A DNA stretch of 64,000 nt, taken from SZUA-229 sp036567985 (GTDB taxonomy: Bacteria > Pseudomonadota > Gammaproteobacteria > SZUA-229). Every line of letters starts with the position of its first letter. Position 1 is the first letter of the stretch. Positions 24,699 to 34,259 of the stretch are shown here, one piece after another. The stretch spans positions 1-64,000 of the forward strand of contig DATCTK010000022.1 in assembly GCA_036567985.1 (NCBI GenBank). The letters run 5' to 3'. The notes beneath the pieces are model-generated. The model saw nothing but the letters and a program-made list of their open reading frames with translations, searched no databases and was not told where the DNA came from. The position numbers and the translations under genes are program-made.

Positions 24699-26593
24699 TG
24701 GCGGAAATAATTCGATACGTAGATCCGGATGCCCAGGGTGCAAATAACGGACTCACACCAGCTGATGCATACACATCGCTCAATGCATGGAATGCGGCGG
24801 AGGCGACAGATCTGGTAGCAGCTGGTGATACACATCTATGTATTTGTTCAGCGTCTGCTGGAACAATCAGTACCGGACAGTTCGCTATTAATGGCTGGAC
24901 CACCAGTGAAACCAACTTTATTACAATACGCGGGAACCTTTCAACCGGTATCGAAACTGAAGCGAACGTGTTCCAGCTGCTGGCGACTACTGATTATGAC
25001 ACCACGCTGGATGTGACTGCGAATCATGTCATTTTTGAGGATTTGATACTCGGTAATCAGTCTGTTGGTTCAGGCTACAATAATGTGCTGTCACTCGCAC
25101 CGACTGGCCTCAGCCAGTACATAGTACGTAAATCAATCATACATAAAGAGTCAGACGATTCCCTGGCGGGTGCTGCACGTGGGCTGGGTATTGTGCTGGG
25201 TGCTAATACTGGCCTTGTTGTGATTGAGAACAGTATCATCCACGGCAATTTCAATCACATGATACAGGCCGCATATCCAAACAATATGAACCTGCGCCTA
25301 TATAACTCCGTGCTACGAGGACGTGCGGTTCGTGCTTTGAGCATGGAAGGCACTATTACTTCCGAAGTTAAAAACAATATTTTCGAAGCAGATGTCGGTG
25401 GGTTTTCAGAGTTTGTGGAAAATTACCGTGCCTTATATGGTACACATACTGAAGATTATAATATTGCTTCTGACGCGTCACTGACCGGCGTAAACAGCAT
25501 AAACAATACAGCGCTTGTCTATGCAGATGCTGCAAACCACGACTACAGCTTAAATGCCTCGGATACCGTTGCAATTGGTTCAGGTACCGGGCCTGCGGCT
25601 GATGCAAATGTACCGATAACTGATATTGTTGGTGCTACGCGTTCTGGTAGCACAACTGATATTGGTAGCAAGATTTACGATGGACCAATGACATCGGTAA
25701 TAACCGGTTTGCTGCAGGCTGATTCAGCTGTTGTCACTAGTGCGATTGTTATAGATTCAAACATTGATGTGACAGTAAGCGGCAGCATACAAGCAGAGGC
25801 AGCCGCCGTATCAGGCATACTATCGAACGATCCGGTTTCTGAAATAGTCACTGACACCATCACCACGGCTGCTGGTGTCGGTGGCAGTATCCAGGCACAG
25901 GATGCTGTTATTAGTGGCTCACTGAGCGTTACATCATCTGCTGTCAATTCAACTGTGAGTGGTTCTGTACAGGCCGTTCCTGCAAGTGTTGACGCTACCC
26001 TGTTAGTAGTCCCACCTCAAACGGCGGTGATCAGTGGAGGTGTGCAGGCACAGCCAGCAACTCTGTCCGGTTCATTACTGGCATTTATTCCATACCGATT
26101 CAAGTACACAACGGCTGCAAAACTATTCAGTGCTTTTGGCAAAACCGAAATGGCCTTAATCACATCGCCTGAGCACGCCACGGTCAGCGGTGATCTGTTT
26201 TACGCGGTGATGATGAATAACGATGTATCTGCCTGGTCACTTCAGCAAATTGCAGATGCCAATGATGCTGCAAGTCGTCTCGCTGATACTATTCAATCGG
26301 CAGAACATCTGATCGACTCTTACATCAGCCCGCGTTATGCCTTGCCATTGTCACAGGAACTCGTTGACACAAGCCCGCTACCTACCTACTGCAATCACAT
26401 TGTGCGCTTTATGCTAATGGACGATCGCACCACCGATGAAGTGGACAAGCGATACGACCAGGCAATGAAATGGCTGCGTGATGTAAGCATGAACAAAGCC
26501 AGCCTGGGTGCGGACGACACCGCCGTGGCCAGTTCACCTGGGCGTATGGTGAGCCGTCGTGGCCGCAGCAAACTCAACTGGGATGGTTTCTAA
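24698..26593 (+). CDS. beta-helix/repeat protein fused to a gp36-like connector (DUF1320)
   Basis: 631 aa in one open frame. Residues 1-320 resemble a right-handed beta-helix (TADAYTSL-type start; short beta rungs such as VIFEDLILGNQ, IVRKSIIHKE, VVIENSIIHGN, LRLYNSVLRGR). Residues about 332-460 carry five copies of a motif like SGS-I/V-QA-x2-A-x-V-SG-x-L. Residues 465-600 are a DUF1320 domain (LFSAFGKTEMALI, SAEHLIDSYISPRYALPL, WLRDVSMNKASLG), the Mu gp36 head-tail connector. DUF1320 proteins are normally about 140 aa alone. Start and stop overlap both neighbours (TAATG). Confidence 0.75.
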   Translation: MAEIIRYVDPDAQGANNGLTPADAYTSLNAWNAAEATDLVAAGDTHLCICSASAGTISTGQFAINGWTTSETNFITIRGNLSTGIETEANVFQLLATTDYDTTLDVTANHVIFEDLILGNQSVGSGYNNVLSLAPTGLSQYIVRKSIIHKESDDSLAGAARGLGIVLGANTGLVVIENSIIHGNFNHMIQAAYPNNMNLRLYNSVLRGRAVRALSMEGTITSEVKNNIFEADVGGFSEFVENYRALYGTHTEDYNIASDASLTGVNSINNTALVYADAANHDYSLNASDTVAIGSGTGPAADANVPITDIVGATRSGSTTDIGSKIYDGPMTSVITGLLQADSAVVTSAIVIDSNIDVTVSGSIQAEAAAVSGILSNDPVSEIVTDTITTAAGVGGSIQAQDAVISGSLSVTSSAVNSTVSGSVQAVPASVDATLLVVPPQTAVISGGVQAQPATLSGSLLAFIPYRFKYTTAAKLFSAFGKTEMALITSPEHATVSGDLFYAVMMNNDVSAWSLQQIADANDAASRLADTIQSAEHLIDSYISPRYALPLSQELVDTSPLPTYCNHIVRFMLMDDRTTDEVDKRYDQAMKWLRDVSMNKASLGADDTAVASSPGRMVSRRGRSKLNWDGF

Positions 26594-27036
26594 TGGCTGG
26601 CGTAAGGCTTGATTACAGGTTTGATGACAAACAGGTGCTTAATGCGCTGAAGCGTATGGAAGATTTCAATGCGCGGCCCATGTTCGATGAGATTGGTGGC
26701 TATCTGGATTCATCTGTAACCCAGCGTTTTAAGGAAGGTGTTGGCCCAGATGGCATTGCCTGGGAAGAAAGTGAGCGGGCAAAAAATGAAGGCGGTAAAA
26801 CCCTGGTTGATTTTGGTCACCTGCGAGATTCTGTTACATCTTTTATTTATCTTGATGGCAGTGGCCTGGAGCATGGTAGCGACATGGTGTATGCCGCGAT
26901 TCATCAGTTTGGTGGCAAGACCGGTCGCAATAAATCGGTTGAATTAGTGGCGCGTCCTTTCATTGGTATTAACGGTGATGATGAAGATGAGATAAATAGC
27001 ATTGCCCGCGACTTTGTACAGCAGGTGATGCCGTAA
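26593..27036 (+). CDS. Mu gpG-like virion morphogenesis / tail completion protein
   Basis: 147 aa. FDEIGGYLDSSVTQRFKEG, then GIAWEESERAKNEG, LVDFGHLRDSVTSF and YAAIHQFGGKTG form the classical Phage_tail_S/gpG pattern. It joins tails to filled heads. TAATG overlaps on both sides. Confidence 0.9.
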   Translation: MAGVRLDYRFDDKQVLNALKRMEDFNARPMFDEIGGYLDSSVTQRFKEGVGPDGIAWEESERAKNEGGKTLVDFGHLRDSVTSFIYLDGSGLEHGSDMVYAAIHQFGGKTGRNKSVELVARPFIGINGDDEDEINSIARDFVQQVMP

Positions 27037-27578
27037 TGATCACAACTGTTGAGAATTATTTAATCGAAAAAATCACTGAGCTTTTCAGCGGCCGCCTACG
27101 CCTTGTTGATTCATTGCCAGGTCAACTGGACCAGGCACTGATAAAAGCCATGGCCGTAAATACACCGGCTGTATATGTCACCTTTCTGGGTGGTCGCTCG
27201 AATAACAGTGCTTGGGTAGCTAACTGGGGGCTGTATGTGTCAACCGGGCTGGGTGACCACAAGCTGCGCCGCCAGGGCGATGCACGCATTATTGGTGCCT
27301 ATGAAATTATCAATCTACTCATCAGCTACTTCGATGATCACACGGTACCAGAGGTTGGGTCATTCAGCTTCGAGCGTGTTCAAAACCTGTTTAATCTGAA
27401 ACTCGACAGCAATGGCGTAAGTGTATACGGGATTACCCTGAATTTACCCATGCCGTTCGATGATGTATCTGAAGCGGACGGTGCACTGCAGAACTTCATT
27501 ACCTACCGTGCTGAACATTCACTGGTGCCTGGTGATGATGAACCCACCGCAATTGATGAAATTACACTGGATCAATGA
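27036..27578 (+). CDS. DUF1834 (Mu gp37-like) tail terminator-region protein
   Basis: 180 aa. MITTVENYLIEKITELF, PAVYVTFLGGRS and the middle YVSTGLGDHKLRRQGDARIIGAYEI fit DUF1834. By position (after gpG, before DUF2635 and sheath) it corresponds to Mu gp37 and probably caps the tail end. Confidence 0.85.
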   Translation: MITTVENYLIEKITELFSGRLRLVDSLPGQLDQALIKAMAVNTPAVYVTFLGGRSNNSAWVANWGLYVSTGLGDHKLRRQGDARIIGAYEIINLLISYFDDHTVPEVGSFSFERVQNLFNLKLDSNGVSVYGITLNLPMPFDDVSEADGALQNFITYRAEHSLVPGDDEPTAIDEITLDQ

Positions 27579-27605
27579 TCTGAATGAACGAACCGGAGCA
27601 ATGAA

Positions 27606-27809
27606 ATGAGCATGCTGAATGTTAAACCAAAGATGATTAATGGCGTTGCCTGCATTGTGCGCATGCCAGAGATGAACAACCAGGTGCTACCTGAGAAAGG
27701 TACGCACGTACCAGATAACAGCTACTGGCGTCGTCGCTTGCGTGATGGCGATATCGAGCGTGTGCCTGCTGCCAGGCCTGCAAAATCAAATACTCAAACG
27801 GAGAGCTAA
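27606..27809 (+). CDS. DUF2635 small tail protein (Mu gp38-like)
   Basis: 67 aa. VLPEKGTHVPDNSYWRRRLR then DGDIERVP is the DUF2635 signature. It sits directly before the sheath gene, as gp38 does in Mu. Function unknown. Confidence 0.85.
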   Translation: MSMLNVKPKMINGVACIVRMPEMNNQVLPEKGTHVPDNSYWRRRLRDGDIERVPAARPAKSNTQTES

Positions 27810-27812
27810 GCC

Positions 27813-29267
27813 ATGCAATTTAACGATATTCCTGCCAACCTGCGTGTACCAGGTGTTTACATTGAATTCGACTCATCGCTCGCCGGTAACAGTGTTGTTG
27901 CATTCAAGTTGCTGGTGATTGGCCAGCGCCTGGCAACCGGTACGGTAGCCGAAGGCGTGCCCACGCTGGTAAGCAACCCAGACGATGCCGAGACTTATTT
28001 CGGCCGTGGCTCTATGTTGGCCGAGCAGATTAAGGCGTTGAAGCACGCTAACCAGTTTATTGAGACCTGGGCAATTGCACTGGATGATGACGGCGCTGCG
28101 GTTGATGCCACCGGAACCATCACCGCAACCGGCGCGGCCACGGCCAATGGCACCATTCCGCTGATGATTGCCGGTAAGAAAGTGAATGTTGCCGTATTCA
28201 GTGGTGATACACAGGACGATATGGCCACTGCGATCGCTGCGGCCATTACGGCAGACACCACGCTACCTGTTACCGCAGCAGTTAATGGTGTGACAACCAA
28301 CCAGGTAGACCTTACCTGCAAGTGGGCCGGTGAAACCGGTAATGACATCGACCTGCGCGTGGGTTACTACGGCGAGAAACTGCCCGCCGGTACCGCCATT
28401 GCCTTTGGTGCAATGGCAGGTGGAACCACTAACCCGGATCTTGCTACAGCAATTAATGCATTTGGTGATGAGTGGTGGAACTGGATAGTGATGCCCTACA
28501 CCGACACTGCCAACCTGGTGGCACTGGAAACCGAACTGGAATCGCGCTGGGGCCCGATGGTGCAGAAAGGTGCGCGCGCCTTTACCGCGTACAAAAATAC
28601 ACTGGCCTTAACCTCTACCTTCGGCAACGGCCGTAACAGCCCGCATGTGAGCACTATGGGCATTAACACCTCACCCACACCACCGTGGAACTGGGCGGCG
28701 ATTAATGCGGTGGTTGCCGCCGCATCACTTTCAATCGACCCCGCACGGCCACTGCAAACGCTGACATTGCCTGGTGTATTGGCACCGGCCATTGAAGACC
28801 GCTGGACCACCACGGAGCGCAATACATTGCTGTATGACGGGATTGCAACCCACGTAGTGAATGCGGACGGCACGGTTTCGATTGAGCGTCAAATCACCAT
28901 GTACCAGCTCAACGCAGCGGGCAATGCAGATGATGCCTACCTGGACATTAACACCCCGGAAACACTGGAGCGGATTCGCTTCACCCAGCGCAGCCTGTTT
29001 GCACGTAAGTTTCCGCGCCACAAACTAGCAAATGACAGTGCAAAAGGTGGCGAAGGTGTGATGCAACCGAAAATTGCCAGGGCCGAACTGCTGATGCTGT
29101 ACCGCGACATGGAAGACCTAGGCTGGGTGCAGGGTTATGACGACTACAAGGCGAGCGTTCAGGTTGAGGTTGATGCAAATGACCCCACGCGACTGAATGT
29201 GCAGGACTCACCCATGCTGGTTGGCCAGTACCGGGTGCATGCCCAAAAAGCACAGTTTTTACGTTAA
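27813..29267 (+). CDS. contractile tail sheath protein (Mu gpL-like)
   Basis: 484 aa. Opening FNDIPANLRVPGVYIEFDSS is typical of Mu-type sheaths. The insertion domain has Ala/Thr/Gly-rich repeats (TGTITATGAATANGTIPL). The conserved core has WNWIVMPYTD, TLPGVLAPAIEDRWT and the C-terminal LRFTQ-like IRFTQRSLFARKFPRHKL. The presence of a sheath makes this a myovirus-type tail. Confidence 0.93.
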   Translation: MQFNDIPANLRVPGVYIEFDSSLAGNSVVAFKLLVIGQRLATGTVAEGVPTLVSNPDDAETYFGRGSMLAEQIKALKHANQFIETWAIALDDDGAAVDATGTITATGAATANGTIPLMIAGKKVNVAVFSGDTQDDMATAIAAAITADTTLPVTAAVNGVTTNQVDLTCKWAGETGNDIDLRVGYYGEKLPAGTAIAFGAMAGGTTNPDLATAINAFGDEWWNWIVMPYTDTANLVALETELESRWGPMVQKGARAFTAYKNTLALTSTFGNGRNSPHVSTMGINTSPTPPWNWAAINAVVAAASLSIDPARPLQTLTLPGVLAPAIEDRWTTTERNTLLYDGIATHVVNADGTVSIERQITMYQLNAAGNADDAYLDINTPETLERIRFTQRSLFARKFPRHKLANDSAKGGEGVMQPKIARAELLMLYRDMEDLGWVQGYDDYKASVQVEVDANDPTRLNVQDSPMLVGQYRVHAQKAQFLR

Positions 29268-29292
29268 CGATTAACCAGCAAAGGTAAACGAC

Positions 29293-29649
29293 ATGGCAAA
29301 ACAATTTACAGGCAGGGTCACCATTCGTGTTGATGGCCAGGAATATAAGTCGATGGATGGCGCCACACTGAACCCCGGTGGTGTTAACCGCTCCACGGTT
29401 AAAGGTGGCGGCCGCGTGCATGGCTACACCGAGGAAGACCAGGAACCGACGATGGACTTCAAGTTGCCACACAATGCCGGTGTGTCGCTTAAGCGACTGG
29501 GTTCACTGACTGATGCGACAGTGATGTTTGAGACAGACAGCGGCGTGCAGTTTATTACCCGCGGCTGTTACACCACCGAACCACCCAGCCTGTCTGGCAA
29601 TGAGGTGGACGTGAAGATGGCCGGTGTTGAATGTGACGAACTGGTGTAG
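29293..29649 (+). CDS. tail tube protein (Mu gpM-like)
   Basis: 118 aa. FTGRVTIRVDGQEYKSMDGA, TVKGGGRVHGYTEE and FETDSGVQFITRGCYTTEPP fit the phage tail tube family. It polymerises inside the sheath. Spaced 25 bases after the sheath gene with a GGTAAA ribosome site. Confidence 0.9.
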   Translation: MAKQFTGRVTIRVDGQEYKSMDGATLNPGGVNRSTVKGGGRVHGYTEEDQEPTMDFKLPHNAGVSLKRLGSLTDATVMFETDSGVQFITRGCYTTEPPSLSGNEVDVKMAGVECDELV

Positions 29650-29656
29650 GTGAGAT

Positions 29657-30037
29657 ATGGCTGAGATAAACGTACTTCTAATTAATGGCTACAAGCTGGG
29701 TGATGCTGTCATAAAGGATGTAGTGATTCGCGATATTACTGCTGGTGACATTATCGAATCTCAAATTGAGGCTGAGCGTCTGGTACAGACAGAAGATGGG
29801 CCAGAACTCGTGACAAGCCCCACGCTGGCCGGTGTTCATATGCTGCGTCGCCAGATCGTTTCGATTGGTGATATTCAGGGCCCCATTAGCCTTCATGAAA
29901 TAAAGCGGCTGGATCCGGTTGATTTCAACCTGCTGCAGGCTAAGGCCAGTGAGCTTGAATCGGCCTGTATGAAGAAAGCCAGTGGGGAGGCAGCGGTACA
30001 GCGGGGGCGAGATCATCAGGGCGAGTCGATCGATTAA
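29657..30037 (+). CDS. tail assembly chaperone (Mu gp41-like)
   Basis: 126 aa. INVLLINGYKLGDAVIKDVV and IVSIGDIQGPISLHEIKRL, then PVDFNLLQAKASELE, match the Mu gp41 family. Such proteins coat the tape measure during tail assembly. Near the 3' end GGGGGCGA (30003-30010) provides a slippery site leading into the overlapping frame described next. Confidence 0.88.
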   Translation: MAEINVLLINGYKLGDAVIKDVVIRDITAGDIIESQIEAERLVQTEDGPELVTSPTLAGVHMLRRQIVSIGDIQGPISLHEIKRLDPVDFNLLQAKASELESACMKKASGEAAVQRGRDHQGESID

Positions 30038-30149
30038 TACAATTGTGCTGGCCCTGGCATTACACGTTGGCTGGACTGAACAGGTGATACACGCCCTGCC
30101 GCTACAACGTTTGATGAGTTATTTAAAGTTACTGGATAGAGATGGCTGA
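30003..30149 (+). CDS. frameshift extension of the tail chaperone (gp41-42 type)
   Basis: In the frame one ahead of the chaperone, equal to a -2 slip, GGC GAG ATC ATC follows CGG GGG. It continues as a coherent 40-odd residue segment (EIIRASRSIN, LALALHVGWTEQVIHALPL, RLMSYLKLLDRDG) ending at 30149, 8 bases into the tape-measure gene. It has no start codon of its own. The long form would be a chaperone fusion as in Mu, where a -2 shift at a G-rich site is described. Confidence 0.72.
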   Translation, partial: GGEIIRASRSINTIVLALALHVGWTEQVIHALPLQRLMSYLKLLDRDG

Positions 30150-31542
30150 TTTAAAAACATCTGTTGTTATTGACCTGAAAGGTAATCTGCTGCGTCGTTC
30201 GCGGCAGTATACGCAGAGCATGGTCAACTTCGCACAAAAATCGCGCAGCAGTAACAAGCTTTTGAGTCGTTCTATTGCAGCAACAGGCCGCGGCATACGT
30301 CGCATGGGTAATCAGTACACTGCGTTGTTAGGCGGCGTGGCGACGGGTGCGGCGGTTAAAAATGTAATGAACTTGCAGGAGCGTTTTGTTCGCCTGGGCA
30401 TTCAGGCAAATGTGAGCAATGAAAAGGTGAACGGGCTGAAGAAAAGGATTTTTGAGGTGGCCTCTGCCCCTGATATTCGGGTTAACGCCAGCCAGGTTAC
30501 ATCCGCCATTGAGGAAATTGTTGAAAAGACCGGTGACCTGGAGTTTGCCGAGAAGAACATGCGTAACATTGGTATAGCGATACAAGCAACAGGTGCCGAC
30601 GGCAGTGCCATTGGTGGCATTATGGCCGAGTTTCAGAAAATGGGAATTACCTCGACACGTGAGGTTATGCAGGCGCTCGACACACTCAATGTACAAGGTA
30701 AAGAAGGTGCCTTTACATTGCAAAATCTGGCTGCGCTCGGTCCGCGTGTTGTTACTGCGTATACATCACTTGGGCGAACCGGTGTTGGTTCTCTGAGAGA
30801 AATGGGCGCAGCCCTGCAGGTGATACGTCAGGGTACCGGATCCAGTGAGCAGGCGGCGACCTCGTTTGAGGCGCTGCTGCGTACATTTGGTGATAAGGCA
30901 AAAGTAGCCAAGCTCGAAGCCAGTGGAATTCAGGTGTTCGACCCGGACGAACTCAAAAAAGGCAATGAAGTTCTGCGACCGATTAATCAGCTGATGAAAG
31001 AAATTATTGAGAAGACCGGCGGCAAGAAAACCCTACTCAGCAATGTTTTCGATGCTGAGGCGATTCGCGCCTTTAATGCGGCGGCAGCGGAATTTCAGCG
31101 CACAGGTTCCGTTGAGTCACTTGAAAAATTCATGAATGTGCAGGCCAATGGCTCAACCACACTACGTGATGCCGCCCGCGCCGCTGGCACAGCAAACGCG
31201 GCATTAACCAACCTGGGCACAGCTGCTGGGCGTATGGCCGATGAGCTGTTGGCAGAACCAATACAGATGGCGGCGGATGCTATTAATAACCTGATGAACA
31301 GTGGCCCCAGCCTGCAAGACCGAATTGGTGGCACGATTGATACGGTACTGGCCACTTTCGGCAGCGATGCTGCACAGCGTCGCCTTGATGCACACTTTAA
31401 ACAACAGGCTATGGCCGGTTTTAATGGTCAACTGGACATAAAAGTTGATAGTGAAGGTCGCGCCTCTGTTACCAAAATGAAAACTGATAACAAGAATATC
31501 AATATGGACGTCGACACCGGCACCCAGATGGTGAACCCATGA
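30142..31542 (+). CDS. tail tape measure protein
   Basis: 466 aa, short for a contractile tail. SVVIDLKGNLLRRSRQYTQ start, basic helical N-terminus, then GIAIQATGADGSAIGGIMAE, LGRTGVGSLREMGAALQVI and FEALLRTFGDK as in TP901/Mu tape measures. A hydrophobic patch lies near residue 65 (YTALLGGVATGAAV). Length sets tail length. Position between chaperone and gpN is canonical. Confidence 0.9.
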   Translation: MADLKTSVVIDLKGNLLRRSRQYTQSMVNFAQKSRSSNKLLSRSIAATGRGIRRMGNQYTALLGGVATGAAVKNVMNLQERFVRLGIQANVSNEKVNGLKKRIFEVASAPDIRVNASQVTSAIEEIVEKTGDLEFAEKNMRNIGIAIQATGADGSAIGGIMAEFQKMGITSTREVMQALDTLNVQGKEGAFTLQNLAALGPRVVTAYTSLGRTGVGSLREMGAALQVIRQGTGSSEQAATSFEALLRTFGDKAKVAKLEASGIQVFDPDELKKGNEVLRPINQLMKEIIEKTGGKKTLLSNVFDAEAIRAFNAAAAEFQRTGSVESLEKFMNVQANGSTTLRDAARAAGTANAALTNLGTAAGRMADELLAEPIQMAADAINNLMNSGPSLQDRIGGTIDTVLATFGSDAAQRRLDAHFKQQAMAGFNGQLDIKVDSEGRASVTKMKTDNKNINMDVDTGTQMVNP

Positions 31543-32687
31543 GCTGGCGCGAGCGCTACACACCAGGCGGTAAATTTCGCACAGCTGATTTCTGGGTGGA
31601 GACAGATGAGCTGGAGTTCGGCCGCCGTGTGGTGGTTCATGAATTTCCCCTGCAGGATAAACCGGTTTCGGAAGACCTTGGTCGACGTGCCCGCAAGTTC
31701 AGCATTAGTGTGTTTGTGCTGGGCGCAGATTACGACTTTGCGCGTAACCGGCTGATTGATGAAATAGAAAAGCCTGGCCCCGGCGTGCTGGTACACCCCT
31801 ACCTGGGCACCATGAAGGTGGTGATTACTGAGGCTAAAAAAACCGAGACCACGCGCGAAGGTGGTATGGCGCGTTTTACACTCACCTGTGTTGAAGCGGG
31901 TGATATTAGTTTCAACTTTGAGCAACCAGACACACCCGAAGTTGTTGAGACTGATGCAGATAAAACGATTGCTGAGACTATTCTGGAGTTTGGTGAAAAT
32001 TTCAATACTGTGACCCAGGCACAGGAATTTGTGGAGGCCGTTCAAAGCAGCATAGAAACGGCTTTAAATGCACTTGAAACGGTGGTGAGTGGTGTCACTG
32101 ACCCGGTTACCTCGCTGATTCGCACACCGGCCGAGTTGGCATCGAAGTTAGCGGGCACCCTGGGTAACCTGCGCAACTCCCTGGGTAATCCACGCCGTGC
32201 GCTGGATATTTATAAAACACTGTTTAACACCCGCAGTGATATATCCAGTATTCCAACCACCACCAGTAACCGCCTGCAGCAGATTGTCAATACCCAGGCA
32301 TTCGATGCGTTGCTGGCACGCATTGCCATTGCCGAAGCCTGCAAGACGGTGGCAGCTATCAATTGGCCCACACGGGATGATGCCATTGCAATTCGTGATG
32401 TCATTCTTAATGCGATTGATGAGCAAATGGACGCTGATATGACCGATGGCGTGTACGACAGCATGAGTGCCCTACGCGCAGCACTGGCTGAGGATGTGCG
32501 CATTCGCAGTGCCCGTTTACCGCGCCTGGCGTTTCACACGCCGGTAACTGTGTTGCCTGCTTTGGTACTGGCACACCAGATTCATAACGATGCCTCACGC
32601 GCGGATGAATTGATTACGCGCAATAACATTGCTCACCCTGGTTTTGTGGGGGGCGGCCAACCGCTGGAGTACATCAAGGATGTCTAG
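31539..32687 (+). CDS. Mu gpN-like DNA circularisation / tail protein
   Basis: 382 aa. MSWRERYTPGGKFRTADFWV, then FPLQDKPVSEDLGRRAR, FVLGADYDFARNRLI and PGVLVHPYLGTMKV match the DNA circulation protein N family. In Mu, gpN is a tail hub component. ATGA overlap with the tape-measure gene. Confidence 0.92.
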   Translation: MSWRERYTPGGKFRTADFWVETDELEFGRRVVVHEFPLQDKPVSEDLGRRARKFSISVFVLGADYDFARNRLIDEIEKPGPGVLVHPYLGTMKVVITEAKKTETTREGGMARFTLTCVEAGDISFNFEQPDTPEVVETDADKTIAETILEFGENFNTVTQAQEFVEAVQSSIETALNALETVVSGVTDPVTSLIRTPAELASKLAGTLGNLRNSLGNPRRALDIYKTLFNTRSDISSIPTTTSNRLQQIVNTQAFDALLARIAIAEACKTVAAINWPTRDDAIAIRDVILNAIDEQMDADMTDGVYDSMSALRAALAEDVRIRSARLPRLAFHTPVTVLPALVLAHQIHNDASRADELITRNNIAHPGFVGGGQPLEYIKDV

Positions 32688-33720
32688 CATTGTACTTAAA
32701 GCAAATGGCATTGTGCACAGCGGCTGGAAAATCATTACGGTGCAGCGCTCGTTAGAGCAGCTGGCTGATACCTTCAGCCTGACACTCAGCGAACGCTGGG
32801 CGGACAGCGACCGTCAACGCTCTATTAAGGTGGGCATGCCGTGTGAAATTGCCATTGACGATGAGACCATTATCACCGGCTATGTGGATGACGTGCTGCC
32901 TAATTATGATGCGCAAACCCATGAAATTGAGATTGTGGGCCGTTCTGCCTTGTGTGACCTGGTGGACTGCTCACTGGAGGGTAAACAGTACAAAAACAAA
33001 AAACTGGATGAGCTGGCGCGCATTGTGTGTAAGCCGTTTGGTATTGGTGTGATGGTTGCCACCGATATTGGCGCGCCATTTAAGTCTCCCACCATTGAGT
33101 CGGGCCAATCGCCCTTCGAATTTCTTGAGCAATTTGCTCGCAGCCGTGCGGTGCGCATGGTGAGCGATCGTGACAGTAACCTGGTGTTTACCCGTACCGG
33201 TACCGTGCGCATTCGCACAGCTTTGGAATTGGGCAAAAACATTAAGGGTGCATCGGCTGAATTTACTCAGCGTGATCGCTTCGACAAATACACGGTGCTT
33301 GGGCAGCAGGCTGGTGGCAATACATTAACCGGTGCTGCAGCTGCAGAGGTGAAAGGCTCGGCCATTGATAAACAGGTGATTCGACACCGCCCGATGGTGA
33401 GCCAGGCTGAAGGTTCGGTTAATGCTGAAGATGCAAAAATTCGTGCACGCTGGGAAAGCAATACCCGTTTTGGCCGAAGCCAGGCTGTGGTGTACACGGT
33501 GCTGGGCTGGCGTCATGCCGATGGCTTGTGGGCACCCAATACCCTGGTACCGGTGAAAGACCATTATCTCGATATTAATGATGATCGCCTGATTGTGGGT
33601 GTGCAGTTCATTATGGATGAAGCCGGTCAACGCACCGAGCTGCAGGTGATGCCCAAACAGGCCTTTGACCTGATTGCATTGCCCGAGCCTGAAACCGATG
33701 AAGGGGGCTTTGGCTTATGA
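32680..33720 (+). CDS. Mu gpP-like (gp44) baseplate hub protein
   Basis: 346 aa from ATG 32680, which overlaps the gpN stop by 8 bases. Features: SLTLSERWAD, CEIAIDDETIITGYVDDV, GRSALCDLVDCSLEG and SPFEFLEQFARSRAVRM, the Mu gp44 family. It forms the baseplate hub that holds the spike. Confidence 0.92.
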   Translation: MSSIVLKANGIVHSGWKIITVQRSLEQLADTFSLTLSERWADSDRQRSIKVGMPCEIAIDDETIITGYVDDVLPNYDAQTHEIEIVGRSALCDLVDCSLEGKQYKNKKLDELARIVCKPFGIGVMVATDIGAPFKSPTIESGQSPFEFLEQFARSRAVRMVSDRDSNLVFTRTGTVRIRTALELGKNIKGASAEFTQRDRFDKYTVLGQQAGGNTLTGAAAAEVKGSAIDKQVIRHRPMVSQAEGSVNAEDAKIRARWESNTRFGRSQAVVYTVLGWRHADGLWAPNTLVPVKDHYLDINDDRLIVGVQFIMDEAGQRTELQVMPKQAFDLIALPEPETDEGGFGL

Positions 33721-34259
33721 ACCTGCGCAGCCTGCAGAAAATATTAAAGCCCTACCATCGCCGCATTACGAATTTGCTGGCACGGGGTGTGGTGAGGCTG
33801 GTGGATGCATCGACGTTTATGCAGTCGATTCAGTTGTCTGTGTTATCTGGTGAGCTGCTGGATAACGTAGAGCATTTTGAACCCTACGGCTTTACCGCAC
33901 ACCCGCATGCCGGCGCTGAGGCATTGGTGGCCAGCCTGGGTGGTAATCGCAGCCACGCGGTGGTTATTAGCATTGCCGATCGCCAGTTTCGTTTACGCGA
34001 ACTCGCGCCTGGTGAAGTGGCGCTGTATACCGATGAAGGTGACAGTATTGTTTTACGCCGTGGAAACAATATTGAGCTTAATGCAACCACACAGGTCACC
34101 ATCAATTCACCCGTCGCGCATTTCTCCGGCAATATTACCGCGGATGGCGATATTAGCGATGCCAACGGATCCATGCAGGATATGCGTGGTACTTACAACA
34201 CCCACACGCACAGCAACCCGGAAGGCGGCAGTGTTGGTCCAGCCGTGGGGCAGATGTAA
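33717..34259 (+). CDS. baseplate spike protein (Mu gp45, gpV-like)
   Basis: 180 aa. N-terminal OB part (ARGVVRLVDAS, YGFTAHPHAGAEA), then SIVLRRGNNIELNATTQVTI and a beta-helix. The end has YNTHTHSNPEGG, the H-x-H iron-binding apex motif of membrane-piercing spikes. ATGA overlap with gpP. Confidence 0.92.
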   Translation: MNLRSLQKILKPYHRRITNLLARGVVRLVDASTFMQSIQLSVLSGELLDNVEHFEPYGFTAHPHAGAEALVASLGGNRSHAVVISIADRQFRLRELAPGEVALYTDEGDSIVLRRGNNIELNATTQVTINSPVAHFSGNITADGDISDANGSMQDMRGTYNTHTHSNPEGGSVGPAVGQM

